From Actinoplanes campanulatus (GTDB taxonomy: Bacteria; Actinomycetota; Actinomycetes; Mycobacteriales; Micromonosporaceae): DNA of 64,000 nt. The stretch spans positions 248,001 through 312,000 of the forward strand of contig NZ_BMPW01000002.1 of the NCBI RefSeq assembly GCF_014647795.1, written 5' to 3'. The notes beneath the pieces were generated by a model. The model worked only from the letters and a program-made list of their open reading frames with translations. It was not told the origin of the DNA and did no database searches. Positions within the stretch are counted from its first letter, which is position 1, and the number at the start of each line of letters is the position of its first letter. This document shows, piece after piece, positions 7,598 through 18,498 of this stretch. Position numbers and translations under genes: made by a program.

Positions 7598-8089
7598 GTG
7601 GCCATGGTCGCCGAGCTCGCGACGCGGCGGTTGCGACTGTCGACGTTCGGGCCGTCCGATGCCGCTGACCTGCACGTTCTCTTCTCCGACCCGCGGACCC
7701 ACACGATCGGCGGCGGGCCGTTCACCTCGATCGGGCAGACCGGGCGGTGGCTCGCGCGCCGCGATCAGGTCCGGGCCGATCTCGGATTCGTCTGGTACGG
7801 GGTACGCCTGAACGGCACGTTGATCGGCAACTGCGGCGTCTTCCCGGGACGGACGGGCGCCGTGGAGCCGGAGATCGGCTACCTGATCCATTGGCCGTTC
7901 CAGGGCCGGGGTTTCGCCGGGGAGGCGGTCGGCGCTCTGCTGGGCGAGTGCCGGCGAGCCGGCATCGGCCGGGTCTGGGCCACGATCCGCGAGCGGAACG
8001 CCGCGTCCCGGCGCATCGTCGAGCGCCACGGGATGTCCCTGATCCGCACCGAGCTCGAGGATCTGCTGTTCTACGCGCTCAAGTTCTGA
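7598..8089 (+). CDS. GNAT-family N-acetyltransferase (RimJ/RimL-like)
   Basis: A 163-residue acetyltransferase of the RimJ/RimL group: TRRLRLSTFGPSDAADL at the N-terminus, EIGYLIHWPFQGRGFAGEAV with the acetyl-CoA Q-x-x-G-x-G/A segment, and RERNAASRRIVERHGM near the end. These enzymes acetylate an N-terminal or antibiotic amino group; the substrate here is unknown. The GTG at 7598 is 2 bp after the preceding stop; an ATG two codons later (7604) is an alternative. It is immediately followed, 9 bp after the stop, by a large palindromic element. Confidence 0.83.
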   Translation: MAMVAELATRRLRLSTFGPSDAADLHVLFSDPRTHTIGGGPFTSIGQTGRWLARRDQVRADLGFVWYGVRLNGTLIGNCGVFPGRTGAVEPEIGYLIHWPFQGRGFAGEAVGALLGECRRAGIGRVWATIRERNAASRRIVERHGMSLIRTELEDLLFYALKF

Positions 8090-8097
8090 AAGATCAA

Positions 8098-8404
8098 GAT
8101 GTCGCAGCTGGGTGGGTGGTACAGACCGTTGCTCCCGCCGAGGGCCGGGCGCGGGCGGCCAGTCGCCTGGCGGCTCCTGAACGGCCACCCCCACCCGGCG
8201 ACGTGCGTGAGCGGTCACCCTCACCCCAACCCCGGCTGCCCGGTCAGGGGGCTGCCCGGTTAGGGCGGTTGGGGTTGGGGTTGGGGTGACCGCTCACGCA
8301 CGTCGCCCGGGGTGGGGAGCGTTTTGGACGCGTCAGCGGCCAGCGAGTCGCGCCGGGCCCTCGGCGGGAGCAGCGGTCTGTACCACCCGCTCAGGTGCGA
8401 CATC
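8098..8404. repeat. 307-bp near-perfect palindrome with G-rich apex
   Basis: The two halves of this interval are imperfect reverse complements. Perfect arms include GATGTCGCA (8098-8106 with 8396-8404), a stretch of 33 positions broken only by a G-T pair (8114-8146 with 8356-8388), and a 24-bp block (8197-8220 with 8284-8307). The apex holds repeated GGTTGGGG units (8268-8286), giving four G runs with short loops, a possible quadruplex. There is no coding potential on either strand. It lies between the GNAT gene and the acnA terminator. No target-site duplication is visible. Confidence 0.8.
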
Positions 8405-8427
8405 GGGTTTTGACCCTGGAAAGCGGA

Positions 8428-8461
8428 ACGCCCCGCCTCCCGTGAGTGGAAGGCGGGGCGT
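8428..8461 (-). terminator. acnA terminator hairpin
   Basis: ACGCCCCGCCT and AGGCGGGGCGT form a perfect 11-bp stem with a 12-nt loop, 12 bp beyond the acnA stop codon. It can also stop transcripts arriving from the 8098-8404 palindrome. Confidence 0.8.
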
Positions 8462-8472
8462 CTCGGTGATCG

Positions 8473-11244
<2,772 letters not shown>

Positions 11245-11308
11245 CGTCATCTCCTTCACACCCAGCGACTGGAAGTCAAGTCTTTCGCACCGAAAGGGCG
11301 ACCTTCGG

Positions 11309-11324
11309 GTTAGGTTTGCCTAAC
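11309..11324. promoter_or_regulatory. DtxR/IdeR-type iron box in the acnA leader
   Basis: GTTAGG and CCTAAC form perfect 6-bp arms around TTTG. From 11310 the sequence matches 14 of 19 positions of the DtxR/IdeR consensus TTAGGTTAGSCTAACCTAA, with all of the left half-site present. It lies 65-80 bp upstream of the acnA start and downstream of the predicted -10, suggesting iron-dependent control of this iron-sulphur enzyme. Confidence 0.55.
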
Positions 11325-11343
11325 TCTCGGTTGTGCGTGTCCG

Positions 11344-11367
11344 GTAAACCGTACGTCCGTCTTGTAA
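11344..11367. promoter_or_regulatory. Candidate AcnR operator at the acnA promoter
   Basis: Shares 19 of 24 positions with 4781-4804 upstream of the AcnR-like gene. The core CCGTACGT is identical. It covers the predicted acnA -10 hexamer and part of the spacer, so binding would block polymerase. Confidence 0.6.
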
Positions 11368-11377
11368 TCCCGTGCAA
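11348..11377 (-). promoter_or_regulatory. Predicted acnA promoter
   Basis: On the minus strand TTGCAC (11377-11372) is separated by 18 bp from TACGGT (11353-11348), a good match to actinobacterial SigA promoters. The start of transcription would be near 11340, giving a leader of about 95 nt that contains the iron box. Confidence 0.5.
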
Positions 11378-11451
11378 GGCGGGTCCCACGGGCCGAGTCT
11401 TCCAGCCCTTCATCGGGACGCCCGGAAAATGTCGTATCCCGCTGCGATGAT

Positions 11452-14400
11452 GTGCCGGTGACTAGAGCCGATCCGCGATGGCTGATCGTGCACTACCGGC
11501 GCGACGACGATGACTACGCGGACTGGGTGCTGCACGCCTGGGGCGATCTCGAGCCCGGCGCTGGTCCGGTCTATCCCGACGGCGTCCCGTTCGCGGGGGA
11601 GGACGAGTGGGGCCGCTTCGCCTGGGCGCCGCTGGCCCGCGACGCGCAGAAGGCCGGCTTCCTGGTGCTGAACCGCCGGGGCGCCAAGGACGTCGAGGCC
11701 GACCGATGGGTCTCGATCCGCGAGACGAACGAGATCTGGGTGACCGCCGGTGACCGGACGGTCTCCACCGTCGCACCGGAGACCACCCCACCCGGCCCCA
11801 CCACCGTGGTGATCCACTACCGGCGGCCCGCCGGCGACTACGCCGGGTGGGGTCTGCACTGCTGGGAGGGCGTCTTCGTCAAGGACCGCACCCGCTGGGG
11901 CACGCCGCTGGCGCCCACCCGATTCGACGCGTTCGGCGCGGTCTTCGAGGTTCCGGTCCGGCCCGACGCGGTGGGCCTGCGCTATGTGCTGCACCGCGGC
12001 GAGGAGAAGGATCTGCCCGACGACCAGCGGCTCGACCTCACCGTCTGCCGGGAGGTGTGGCTGACCGCCGGGGTGCGGGCGCCGGTCCGCCCCGACCTGG
12101 GGACCCTCGGGCCGGAGCTGGACCCGGCCCGGGCGCACGCCGTCTTCATCGACCGGACCACGGTGGCGCTGCCCGACTGGTTCGCCGTCCGCGCGGCCAC
12201 GTTCACGCTCGGCGGGCTGCCCCTGGCACCCCGGCCGGGCGGCCTCTTCCAGGCGCAGAGCCGGCGGTTTCCGCACCTCCGGGCGTACCGCGCCTTCGCT
12301 GTGCCGGAGACGGATCTGGACCCGTTGCTGCGGGACCGGCTGCTGGTCGAGGGCCGGGACTCCTCGGGCGAGGTGGTCGCGGTCACCGCGGTGCAGCTCG
12401 CCGGAGTGCTCGACGACCTCTACGAGACCGCCGCCGGGGCCGAGCTGGGCCCGGTCATCGAGGACCACGACCGGCCCCGGATCTCGGTGTGGGCGCCGAC
12501 CGCCCGCACGGTGGAGCTGGAGCTCTTCAAGGACCCCGCCGACGAGCCACGGGTCCTGCCGATGGAGCGCGACGACACGACCGGCGTCTGGTCGATCACC
12601 GGCCGGCGCAAGTGGCTCGGGAGGTGGTACAGATTCCGGGTCCAGGTGTGGCAACCGGCCGCACAGCGGGTGGTGACGACCAGCGTGACGGATCCGTACT
12701 CGGTGTCCCTGGCCACCGACTCCACCCACAGCCAACTGATCGACCTGGACGATCCGGCGCTGCGCCCACCCGGCTGGGACACCCTGGTCAAACCGCCGCC
12801 GGTGGCCCCCGCCCGGATGCAGATCAGCGAGCTGTCGGTGCGCGACTTCTCCATCCTGGACGGCTCGGTGCCGGCCGCCGAGCGCGGCACCTACCTGGCC
12901 TTCACCCACCCCGGGTCGGCCGGGATGCGCCATCTGCGCTCGCTCGCCGAGGCCGGGCTCACCCACGTGCACCTGCTGCCGGTCAACGACTTCGCCACCG
13001 TGCCGGACCGCCGCGCCGACCAGTCGGTGCCCGCGTGCGACCTGGCCACCTTCCCGCCGGACTCGCCGGAGCAGCAGCGGGCCGTCATGGCGGTCGCCGA
13101 CACCGACGGGTTCAACTGGGGTTACGACCCCTGGCACTGGACGGCGCCGGAGGGCGGTTACGCCACCGACCCGGCCGGGCCGCACCGGATCCTCCAGCTG
13201 CGCCAGGCGGTGACGGCCCTCGGCGCGGCCGGGCTGCGGGTGGTCCTCGACGTCGTCTACAACCACACCATGCACGACGGGCTCGGCCGGTTCAGCGTCC
13301 TCGACCGGATCGTGCCGGGCTACTACCACCGGCTGCTCGCCGACGGCAGCACCGCCGAGTCCTCCTGCTGCCCCAACACCGCCACCGAGCACGCCATGAT
13401 GGACCGGCTCGTCGTCGACTCGCTGGTCACCTGGGCGCGGCACTACCGGATCGACGGGTTCCGGTTCGACCTGATGGGCCACCACCCGAAGGCGAACATC
13501 CTGCGCGTCCAGGAGGCGCTCGGCCCCGGCGCGGTGCTCTACGGGGAGGGATGGAATTTCGGGGAGGTGGCCTATGACGCCCGCTTCGTCCAGGCCACCC
13601 AGGTCAACATGGCCGGCACCGGCGTCGCCACGTTCAACGACCGGCTGCGGGACGCGCTGCGCGGCGGCGGCGCGTTCGGCGACGACCCGGGGGTGCCCGG
13701 GTTCGCCACCGGGCTCGGCTCGGCCACGCCGCTGTGGCTGCACGACCGGATCAAGGTGGGGCTGTCCGGGGCGCTCACGACGTACCGGTTCGTCAACCAC
13801 GACGGGGTGGAGCGCAGCGGCGCCCAGATCGACTACAACGGCTCACCGTGCGGCTACGCCCACGACCCCGGCGAGGCGGTCAACTATGTGGACGCCCACG
13901 ACAACGAGATCCTGTACGACGCCATGGCGTTCAAGCTGCCCCCGGACACGTCCCAGCTGGACCGCGCCCGGATGCAGATCCTCGCTCTGTCCTTCGTGGT
14001 GCTGGGCCAGGGCGCCGGGTTCGTGGCGCTCGGCACCGAGCTGCTGCGGTCCAAGTCGCTGGACCGGAACTCCTACAACTCCGGCGACTGGTTCAACCAG
14101 ATCCGCTGGGATCCGGGCCTGGGCAACGGGTTCGGCGTGGGCCTGCCGCCGGAGCCCGACAACGCCGGCAAGTGGGACTACGCCCGGCCGCTGCTCGCCG
14201 ACCCGGAGCTGGTGCCCCGGCCCGACGTGATCGAGCTGACCGCCGAGCGCTACCGGGAGTTGCTCCGCATCCGCCGGTCCTCGCCGGTCTTCGGGCTGCC
14301 CACCGCCGAGGAGGTGCAGCGGCGCCTGTCGTTCCCGCTCGGCGGCCCGCAGGAGCCGCCCGGCGTGATCGTGATGTGCCTGGACGGCACCGGGCTGGAC

Positions 14401-14589
14401 GCCCGCTGGAGCCGGGTCGTGGTGGTGTTCAACGCCACCACCGAGCCGTCCCGGCCGGGGCTGCCCGAGCCGGGGTCGTTGCGCCCGCATCCGGAGCAGA
14501 CCGCGTCGGCGGATCCGGCGCTGCGCGCCGCCACACCGCACGAGGTGCCGGCCCGATCGGTCGCGGTCTTCGTCAATGACACCGTCTGA
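11452..14589 (+). CDS. pulA: Pullulanase-type alpha-1,6-glucosidase (GH13)
   Basis: A 1045-residue debranching enzyme. Two pullulanase-associated CBM41-like modules come first (WLIVHYRRDDDDYADWVLHAW near residue 10; VVIHYRRPAGDYAGWGLHCW near 123), then a CBM48-like module (RISVWAPTARTVELELF near 343) and the GH13 barrel: DVVYNHT near 600, GFRFDLMG with the nucleophile Asp near 672, EGWNF with the acid Glu near 698, and VDAHDNE near 815. A DUF3372-type C-terminal domain follows. No signal peptide is visible, so it should act on intracellular glycogen or malto-oligosaccharides. A GTG at 11458, six bases after GATGAT, is an alternative leaderless start. The next gene begins 12 bp after the stop. 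Confidence 0.92.
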   Translation: MPVTRADPRWLIVHYRRDDDDYADWVLHAWGDLEPGAGPVYPDGVPFAGEDEWGRFAWAPLARDAQKAGFLVLNRRGAKDVEADRWVSIRETNEIWVTAGDRTVSTVAPETTPPGPTTVVIHYRRPAGDYAGWGLHCWEGVFVKDRTRWGTPLAPTRFDAFGAVFEVPVRPDAVGLRYVLHRGEEKDLPDDQRLDLTVCREVWLTAGVRAPVRPDLGTLGPELDPARAHAVFIDRTTVALPDWFAVRAATFTLGGLPLAPRPGGLFQAQSRRFPHLRAYRAFAVPETDLDPLLRDRLLVEGRDSSGEVVAVTAVQLAGVLDDLYETAAGAELGPVIEDHDRPRISVWAPTARTVELELFKDPADEPRVLPMERDDTTGVWSITGRRKWLGRWYRFRVQVWQPAAQRVVTTSVTDPYSVSLATDSTHSQLIDLDDPALRPPGWDTLVKPPPVAPARMQISELSVRDFSILDGSVPAAERGTYLAFTHPGSAGMRHLRSLAEAGLTHVHLLPVNDFATVPDRRADQSVPACDLATFPPDSPEQQRAVMAVADTDGFNWGYDPWHWTAPEGGYATDPAGPHRILQLRQAVTALGAAGLRVVLDVVYNHTMHDGLGRFSVLDRIVPGYYHRLLADGSTAESSCCPNTATEHAMMDRLVVDSLVTWARHYRIDGFRFDLMGHHPKANILRVQEALGPGAVLYGEGWNFGEVAYDARFVQATQVNMAGTGVATFNDRLRDALRGGGAFGDDPGVPGFATGLGSATPLWLHDRIKVGLSGALTTYRFVNHDGVERSGAQIDYNGSPCGYAHDPGEAVNYVDAHDNEILYDAMAFKLPPDTSQLDRARMQILALSFVVLGQGAGFVALGTELLRSKSLDRNSYNSGDWFNQIRWDPGLGNGFGVGLPPEPDNAGKWDYARPLLADPELVPRPDVIELTAERYRELLRIRRSSPVFGLPTAEEVQRRLSFPLGGPQEPPGVIVMCLDGTGLDARWSRVVVVFNATTEPSRPGLPEPGSLRPHPEQTASADPALRAATPHEVPARSVAVFVNDTV

Positions 14590-14601
14590 GCAGGGAGATA
14601 C

Positions 14602-15711
14602 ATGTCCGTCGAGGAGAACGTGCGGGTTGCCGTGGCGCGTGGCGAGCACGACTGGATCACCCTGGTGGAGGAGTGCGCCGAGGACTTCAGCGGCGAGATC
14701 GACCCGGAGAAGATTCGCACACTGGCCACCCGGCACTTCGCGGCCCACCTCGAGGCACAGGTGGGCTGGCCGCGGCGGACCGACAGCGACCGGCTCACCG
14801 ACGCGTTCCGGGCGCTGGACACCGCCGGCATCACCGCCCGGCAGGACTTCTCCTGCTGCCAGAACTGCGGGGTCGCCGAGCTGCGCGACGCCCCGGGCCG
14901 GGGTTTCGTCTTCTACCACCAGCAGGACGCCGAGCGGGCGGCCGGCGGCGGCAGCCTGTGGCTCGCCTTCGGCCCGGACGTCGAGACCGGCCGGGAGGTG
15001 GCGGCCGCGCTGCGCGCCGAGGGCCTGCACGTGGACTGGGACGAGTCGGCCGGCCAGCGGATCCACGTGCGGCTGCGGTGGGCCCGCCACCGGCACGGGC
15101 GGATGGCCGCCCACCCGTCCGGGCCGTCCGGCCGGGAGATCGGCGTCGCGGTGGCCCGCGGGCGGCACCGCGTCCCCGGGCGGCTCCCGGCGGCCGTGCT
15201 CGGCGAGGTCGAGCTGCCCTGGCTGCCCGCCGGGGTCGAGCTCCAGCTCACCGACGGCGAGCGGTCGGTGGCGGTGCACCGGGAGTTCGACCGGCTGATC
15301 GGCGACGGCCGTGCGGTGGGCCGGTTCGACGGGCTGCGGCTGCTGGCGGACGGGGCGGGCGAGGAGCCGCCGGCCGAGGCGGGGCTGATCGAGGTGACCT
15401 ACCAGACCCTGCCCGCCGGGCCCGCCGAGCCCGCCGGGCGGCCGATGACGATCGCCGAGGTCACCGACGTGCTGCGGCGGCTGCCCCCGCGGACCGGGTC
15501 GTGGCTCAGCGCGGTCGGCCGGTCGGGTGGGTGCGTGCAGGTGGCCTGGGAGGAGAACGGGCTGTGGCTGGAGACGCCGGACGTCGAAGCGGCCGCGTCG
15601 ATCGGTAGGCACGCCACCCTCGACGAGGCGGAGCGGATGTTCGGCGTGCTGGCCGATGAGGACCGGGTCGCCGTCCGAGACCTGCCGGATGTGATCAGCC
15701 GGCCCTGGTGA
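14602..15711 (+). CDS. DUF6891-like protein of unknown function
   Basis: A 369-residue soluble protein. The N-terminal 170 residues carry the characteristic GITARQDFSCCQNCGVAEL and FVFYHQQDAERA, seen in the DUF6891 family, then LHVDWDESAGQRIHVRLRW. The C-terminal 200 residues are poorly conserved but contain VTDVLRRLPPRTGSW and a final segment resembling immunity-protein-like folds. The cysteine pair CCQNC may bind metal. The function is unknown. AGGGAG precedes the ATG at 14602, and the short distance to pulA suggests co-transcription. The family assignment is from motif memory. Confidence 0.72.
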   Translation: MSVEENVRVAVARGEHDWITLVEECAEDFSGEIDPEKIRTLATRHFAAHLEAQVGWPRRTDSDRLTDAFRALDTAGITARQDFSCCQNCGVAELRDAPGRGFVFYHQQDAERAAGGGSLWLAFGPDVETGREVAAALRAEGLHVDWDESAGQRIHVRLRWARHRHGRMAAHPSGPSGREIGVAVARGRHRVPGRLPAAVLGEVELPWLPAGVELQLTDGERSVAVHREFDRLIGDGRAVGRFDGLRLLADGAGEEPPAEAGLIEVTYQTLPAGPAEPAGRPMTIAEVTDVLRRLPPRTGSWLSAVGRSGGCVQVAWEENGLWLETPDVEAAASIGRHATLDEAERMFGVLADEDRVAVRDLPDVISRPW

Positions 15712-15758
15712 CGAGGCGGAGCACGGTGGACGGGCACGGCTGCGCTAGATTGCGCCGC

Positions 15759-16265
15759 GTGGGAGTTCTGCGGTTCGAGCGTGTGCTGTGTGCGGTGGTC
15801 GTCGCCGGGCTGGCCGGGGGATGCACGTCCTCTCCGGACAGTGAGCCGGTCATCCAGGATCCGCCGTCGTCGGTGGCCGCGTCCGCGCCGGCGTGGACCG
15901 AGCCCTCGGCCTACAGCTTCGTGCTGACCCGGGGCTGCGACGCCGCCGCGCCGCTGGGCCGCTACCAGGCCACCGTCTCCGGCGGGAAGGTGACCGGCTC
16001 GCAGCGGGTCGGCGCGTCCGCCGCGGCGCCGACCGCCTCGGCCGCCGTCGACCTCGGCCCGGCGACCGGGCAGGAGGGCGAGGAGATCGAGGTGCCGACG
16101 CTGGGCGAGCTGGTCACCATGGCGGAGACCGCCGAGGAGGACGGGGCCGAGGTGGCCACCGAGTTCGACCTCACCGACGGTCATCCGGCCAAGGTGACCA
16201 TCAACGTCACCGACACGGCGGCCGGCGCCGAGTGCTGGATCGTCTCCGACTACCGGACGGGCTGA
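15759..16265 (+). CDS. Lipoprotein, DUF6174-like
   Basis: A 168-residue protein. Its N-terminus has a basic start, a hydrophobic stretch (VLCAVVVAGLAGG) and a cysteine near residue 23, a plausible though not canonical lipobox. The mature part has AYSFVLTRGCDAAAPLGRYQATVSGGKV and a C-terminal strand ending in ECWIVSDYRTG, which resembles the small DUF6174 fold. It would be anchored on the outer face of the membrane. The GTG at 15759 follows TAGATT by seven bases, a leaderless arrangement that favours this start. It converges on pepP with only 1 bp between the stops. Confidence 0.72.
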   Translation: MGVLRFERVLCAVVVAGLAGGCTSSPDSEPVIQDPPSSVAASAPAWTEPSAYSFVLTRGCDAAAPLGRYQATVSGGKVTGSQRVGASAAAPTASAAVDLGPATGQEGEEIEVPTLGELVTMAETAEEDGAEVATEFDLTDGHPAKVTINVTDTAAGAECWIVSDYRTG

Positions 16266-16266
16266 C

Positions 16267-17733
16267 TCAGCCGGGCAGGCGGGGACCCGCCTCACGCTGC
16301 GCCGCGAGCCACTGCTCCACCTCACCGGAGGAGCGCGGCAGGCCGGCCGACAGGTTGCGGCAGCCGTCCGCGGTCACCAGGACGTCGTCCTCGATGCGGA
16401 TGCCGACGCCGCGCAGCTCCTCGGGCACCAGCTCGTCCTCCGGCTGGAAGTAGAGGCCCGGCTCGACGGTGAGCACGAAGCCCTCCTTCAGCTCGCCCTC
16501 CCGGTACGTCTCGTTGCGCGCCGCCGAGCAGTCGTGCACGTCGATGCCGAGCATGTGGCCGAAGCCGTGCAGTGTCCACCGCCGGTAGACCGTGCTGTCG
16601 TCGGCCATCGCCTGGTCCACACCGACCGGCAGCAGGCCCAGGTCGTGCAGGCCCTCGGCGAGCACCCGCATGCAGACCTTGTGCACGTCGCGGAAGACCA
16701 CGCCGGGCCTGATCGCGTCGATGCCGGCCTCCTGGGAGGCGTGGACGATGTCGTACACCTGCCGCTGCAACGGGGTGAAGACGCCGTTGACCGGCACCGT
16801 CCGGGTCACGTCGGCGGTGTAGAGGTTGTGGCCCTCCACACCCATGTCCATCAGCAGCAGCTCACCCGGCACCGTCACACCGTTGTTGCGCACCCAGTGC
16901 AGGATCGTCGCGTGCGGGCCGGCGCCCACGATCGTGGCGTAGCCGACGTCGTTGCCGTCGTGCCGGGCGCGCAGCCCGAACACGCCCTCCAGCAGCCGCT
17001 CCTTGACACCCCGGTCGGCCGGCAGGACGCGGGCCACGTCCTCGAAGCCGCGCACCGTGGCGTCGATGGCGGCCTGCAGCTGGGCGATCTCCCACTCGTC
17101 CTTGACCAGCTTCAGCTCGGAGATCACGTGGGTCAGCTCACGGTCGCGGAGCCGGGAACGATCCGGCTCGTACGGCAGGATGGCGCGGTCCACATTCGGG
17201 TCCAGCCCGCGCAGCACCCGGGTCCGCCCCGGCGCCGCCCCGGCCAGCGCCCGGCCCAGGTCGTGCAGGGCGGCGGCGGGCAGGCCCAGCTCGGTCGACT
17301 TCTCGGCCAGCGTGTGTGTGCGCCCGACCCAGAGCTCGCCGTTGCGGTCCCGGAAGAAGCGGTCGGTGTCCTTGGAGTTGCGCTGCCGCGTGTAGAGCAC
17401 CGCGTCGTGGCCGGAGCCGCTCGGGTGCAGGATGAGCACGCTGTCCGGGTCGTGGTCACCGGTCAGGTAGAAGAAGTCGCTGCCCGGGCGGAAGTGGTAG
17501 TCGGTGTCGTTGGCCCGCACCTTCTCGTTGCCGCTCGGGATGATCAGCGTCTCGCCGGGGAACGCCTCGGACAGCGCGGCCCGCCGCTTCGCGTAGTTGG
17601 GCACCTCGGGCAGGGGTGCGACGGTGAGCGGATCCTCCCGCCAGCCCTGGCGCATGAAGCTCAGGAACGCCTGGGGGAATTCCGGGTCGTGCGACTCGGT
17701 CTTGGGCTGGGTGCCGCTGTTCTCGGCCGTCAT
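16267..17733 (-). CDS. pepP: Xaa-Pro aminopeptidase (M24B)
   Basis: A 488-residue metallopeptidase that removes N-terminal residues before proline. The N-terminal creatinase-like domain has VRANDTDYHFRPGSDFFYLTG. The C-terminal pita-bread domain has the metal ligands in LLLMDMGVEGHNLYTADVTRT (two Asp), HGFGHMLGIDVHD (His), LTVEPGLYF (Glu) and GVGIRIEDDVLV (Glu). GGAGG lies five bases upstream of the ATG at 17733, deciding against a start eight codons upstream. No signal peptide, so it is cytoplasmic. The SOD-like gene lies 74 bp upstream on the same strand. Confidence 0.93.
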   Translation of the reverse strand: MTAENSGTQPKTESHDPEFPQAFLSFMRQGWREDPLTVAPLPEVPNYAKRRAALSEAFPGETLIIPSGNEKVRANDTDYHFRPGSDFFYLTGDHDPDSVLILHPSGSGHDAVLYTRQRNSKDTDRFFRDRNGELWVGRTHTLAEKSTELGLPAAALHDLGRALAGAAPGRTRVLRGLDPNVDRAILPYEPDRSRLRDRELTHVISELKLVKDEWEIAQLQAAIDATVRGFEDVARVLPADRGVKERLLEGVFGLRARHDGNDVGYATIVGAGPHATILHWVRNNGVTVPGELLLMDMGVEGHNLYTADVTRTVPVNGVFTPLQRQVYDIVHASQEAGIDAIRPGVVFRDVHKVCMRVLAEGLHDLGLLPVGVDQAMADDSTVYRRWTLHGFGHMLGIDVHDCSAARNETYREGELKEGFVLTVEPGLYFQPEDELVPEELRGVGIRIEDDVLVTADGCRNLSAGLPRSSGEVEQWLAAQREAGPRLPG

Positions 17734-17807
17734 GGGTGCCTCCGTTCTCGGTGCCACCGACGTTACCGCCTGGGCCGCCCAGCCTGGCAGGGCCGGGCGG
17801 TGTTCGG

Positions 17808-18407
17808 TCAGCGGCCGGCCCGTTCCCCGAACGTCGGCAGCGCGTCCCTGGTCAGGCAGGCCAGCCGTGCCCCCGCGGTGCCCGCCTCACCCGGTCCGCT
17901 ATGGGTGTGTTCGGCGTGCAGCACCAGCGACCACGGCGCCCGTTTCAGGTCGAACATCCAGTCCTGCGCGCTCACCGAGCGGCCCACTCCGTTGCGGTCG
18001 GCGGTGAAGTCCAGCCAGACCTCGTTGCGCGGGTTGGCGTAGGCCGGGTCCACCGACGGGCGGCCCGGTCCGGCGGCCGGATCCAGGCGGTGCTGGTAGT
18101 GCGGCCCGGCGGCGGCCGGATCCTTGCCGCACGGGCTGGTGTGCACGTGCGCCCCGTAGGCCCGGCCCGGGATCAGTCCGGTGGCGAGCAGTTCCACCCG
18201 TACCCCGCCCTCGGTCTTCTCGGTCGTGACCGTGGCCCGCGCGCCTTGCGGGACCAGCTCGGGTTGATAGGTGATCGCGGTGGCGCCCGCGCGCCAGCGT
18301 TTGAACGTGCCCTCGAACTCGTGCTTGGGCGTGGCGGCGTTCGCGGCGGGCGCGGAGAGCAGGCTCAGCGCGAGCGGCGCCGTGAGGATCAACAGACGAC
18401 CATTCAT
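17808..18407 (-). CDS. Secreted Cu/Zn superoxide dismutase-like protein
   Basis: A 199-residue protein with a clear signal peptide (MNGRLLILTAPLALSLLSA, cleavage near PAANA-A). GAHVHTSPCG gives the two copper histidines, GPHYQHRLD supplies the bridging and zinc histidines, and LHAEHTHSGPGEAGTAGARL is the C-terminal histidine and glycine-rich loop of SodC, followed by AC for the structural disulphide. The zinc aspartate region is divergent (NEVWLDFTADRNG), so activity is not certain. It would act outside the membrane. It is divergent from the PfkB gene with 91 bp between. Confidence 0.75.
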   Translation of the reverse strand: MNGRLLILTAPLALSLLSAPAANAATPKHEFEGTFKRWRAGATAITYQPELVPQGARATVTTEKTEGGVRVELLATGLIPGRAYGAHVHTSPCGKDPAAAGPHYQHRLDPAAGPGRPSVDPAYANPRNEVWLDFTADRNGVGRSVSAQDWMFDLKRAPWSLVLHAEHTHSGPGEAGTAGARLACLTRDALPTFGERAGR

Positions 18408-18498
18408 CCGGTAATTGTCCCAAATTCACCCATATCGGCTTCGTTGATCGCGGGTACTGGCCCGTCGGTGCCCCGCGACGGATGAGAGGCTGACCGCC

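Noticed and set aside
8268-8286. CRISPR-like direct repeat
   Set aside because: The repeated unit is only GGTTGGGG without spacers.
8098-8404. MITE or insertion sequence
   Set aside because: No target-site duplication, no transposase and the arms run through the whole length rather than being short terminal repeats. Kept as a palindrome of unknown origin.
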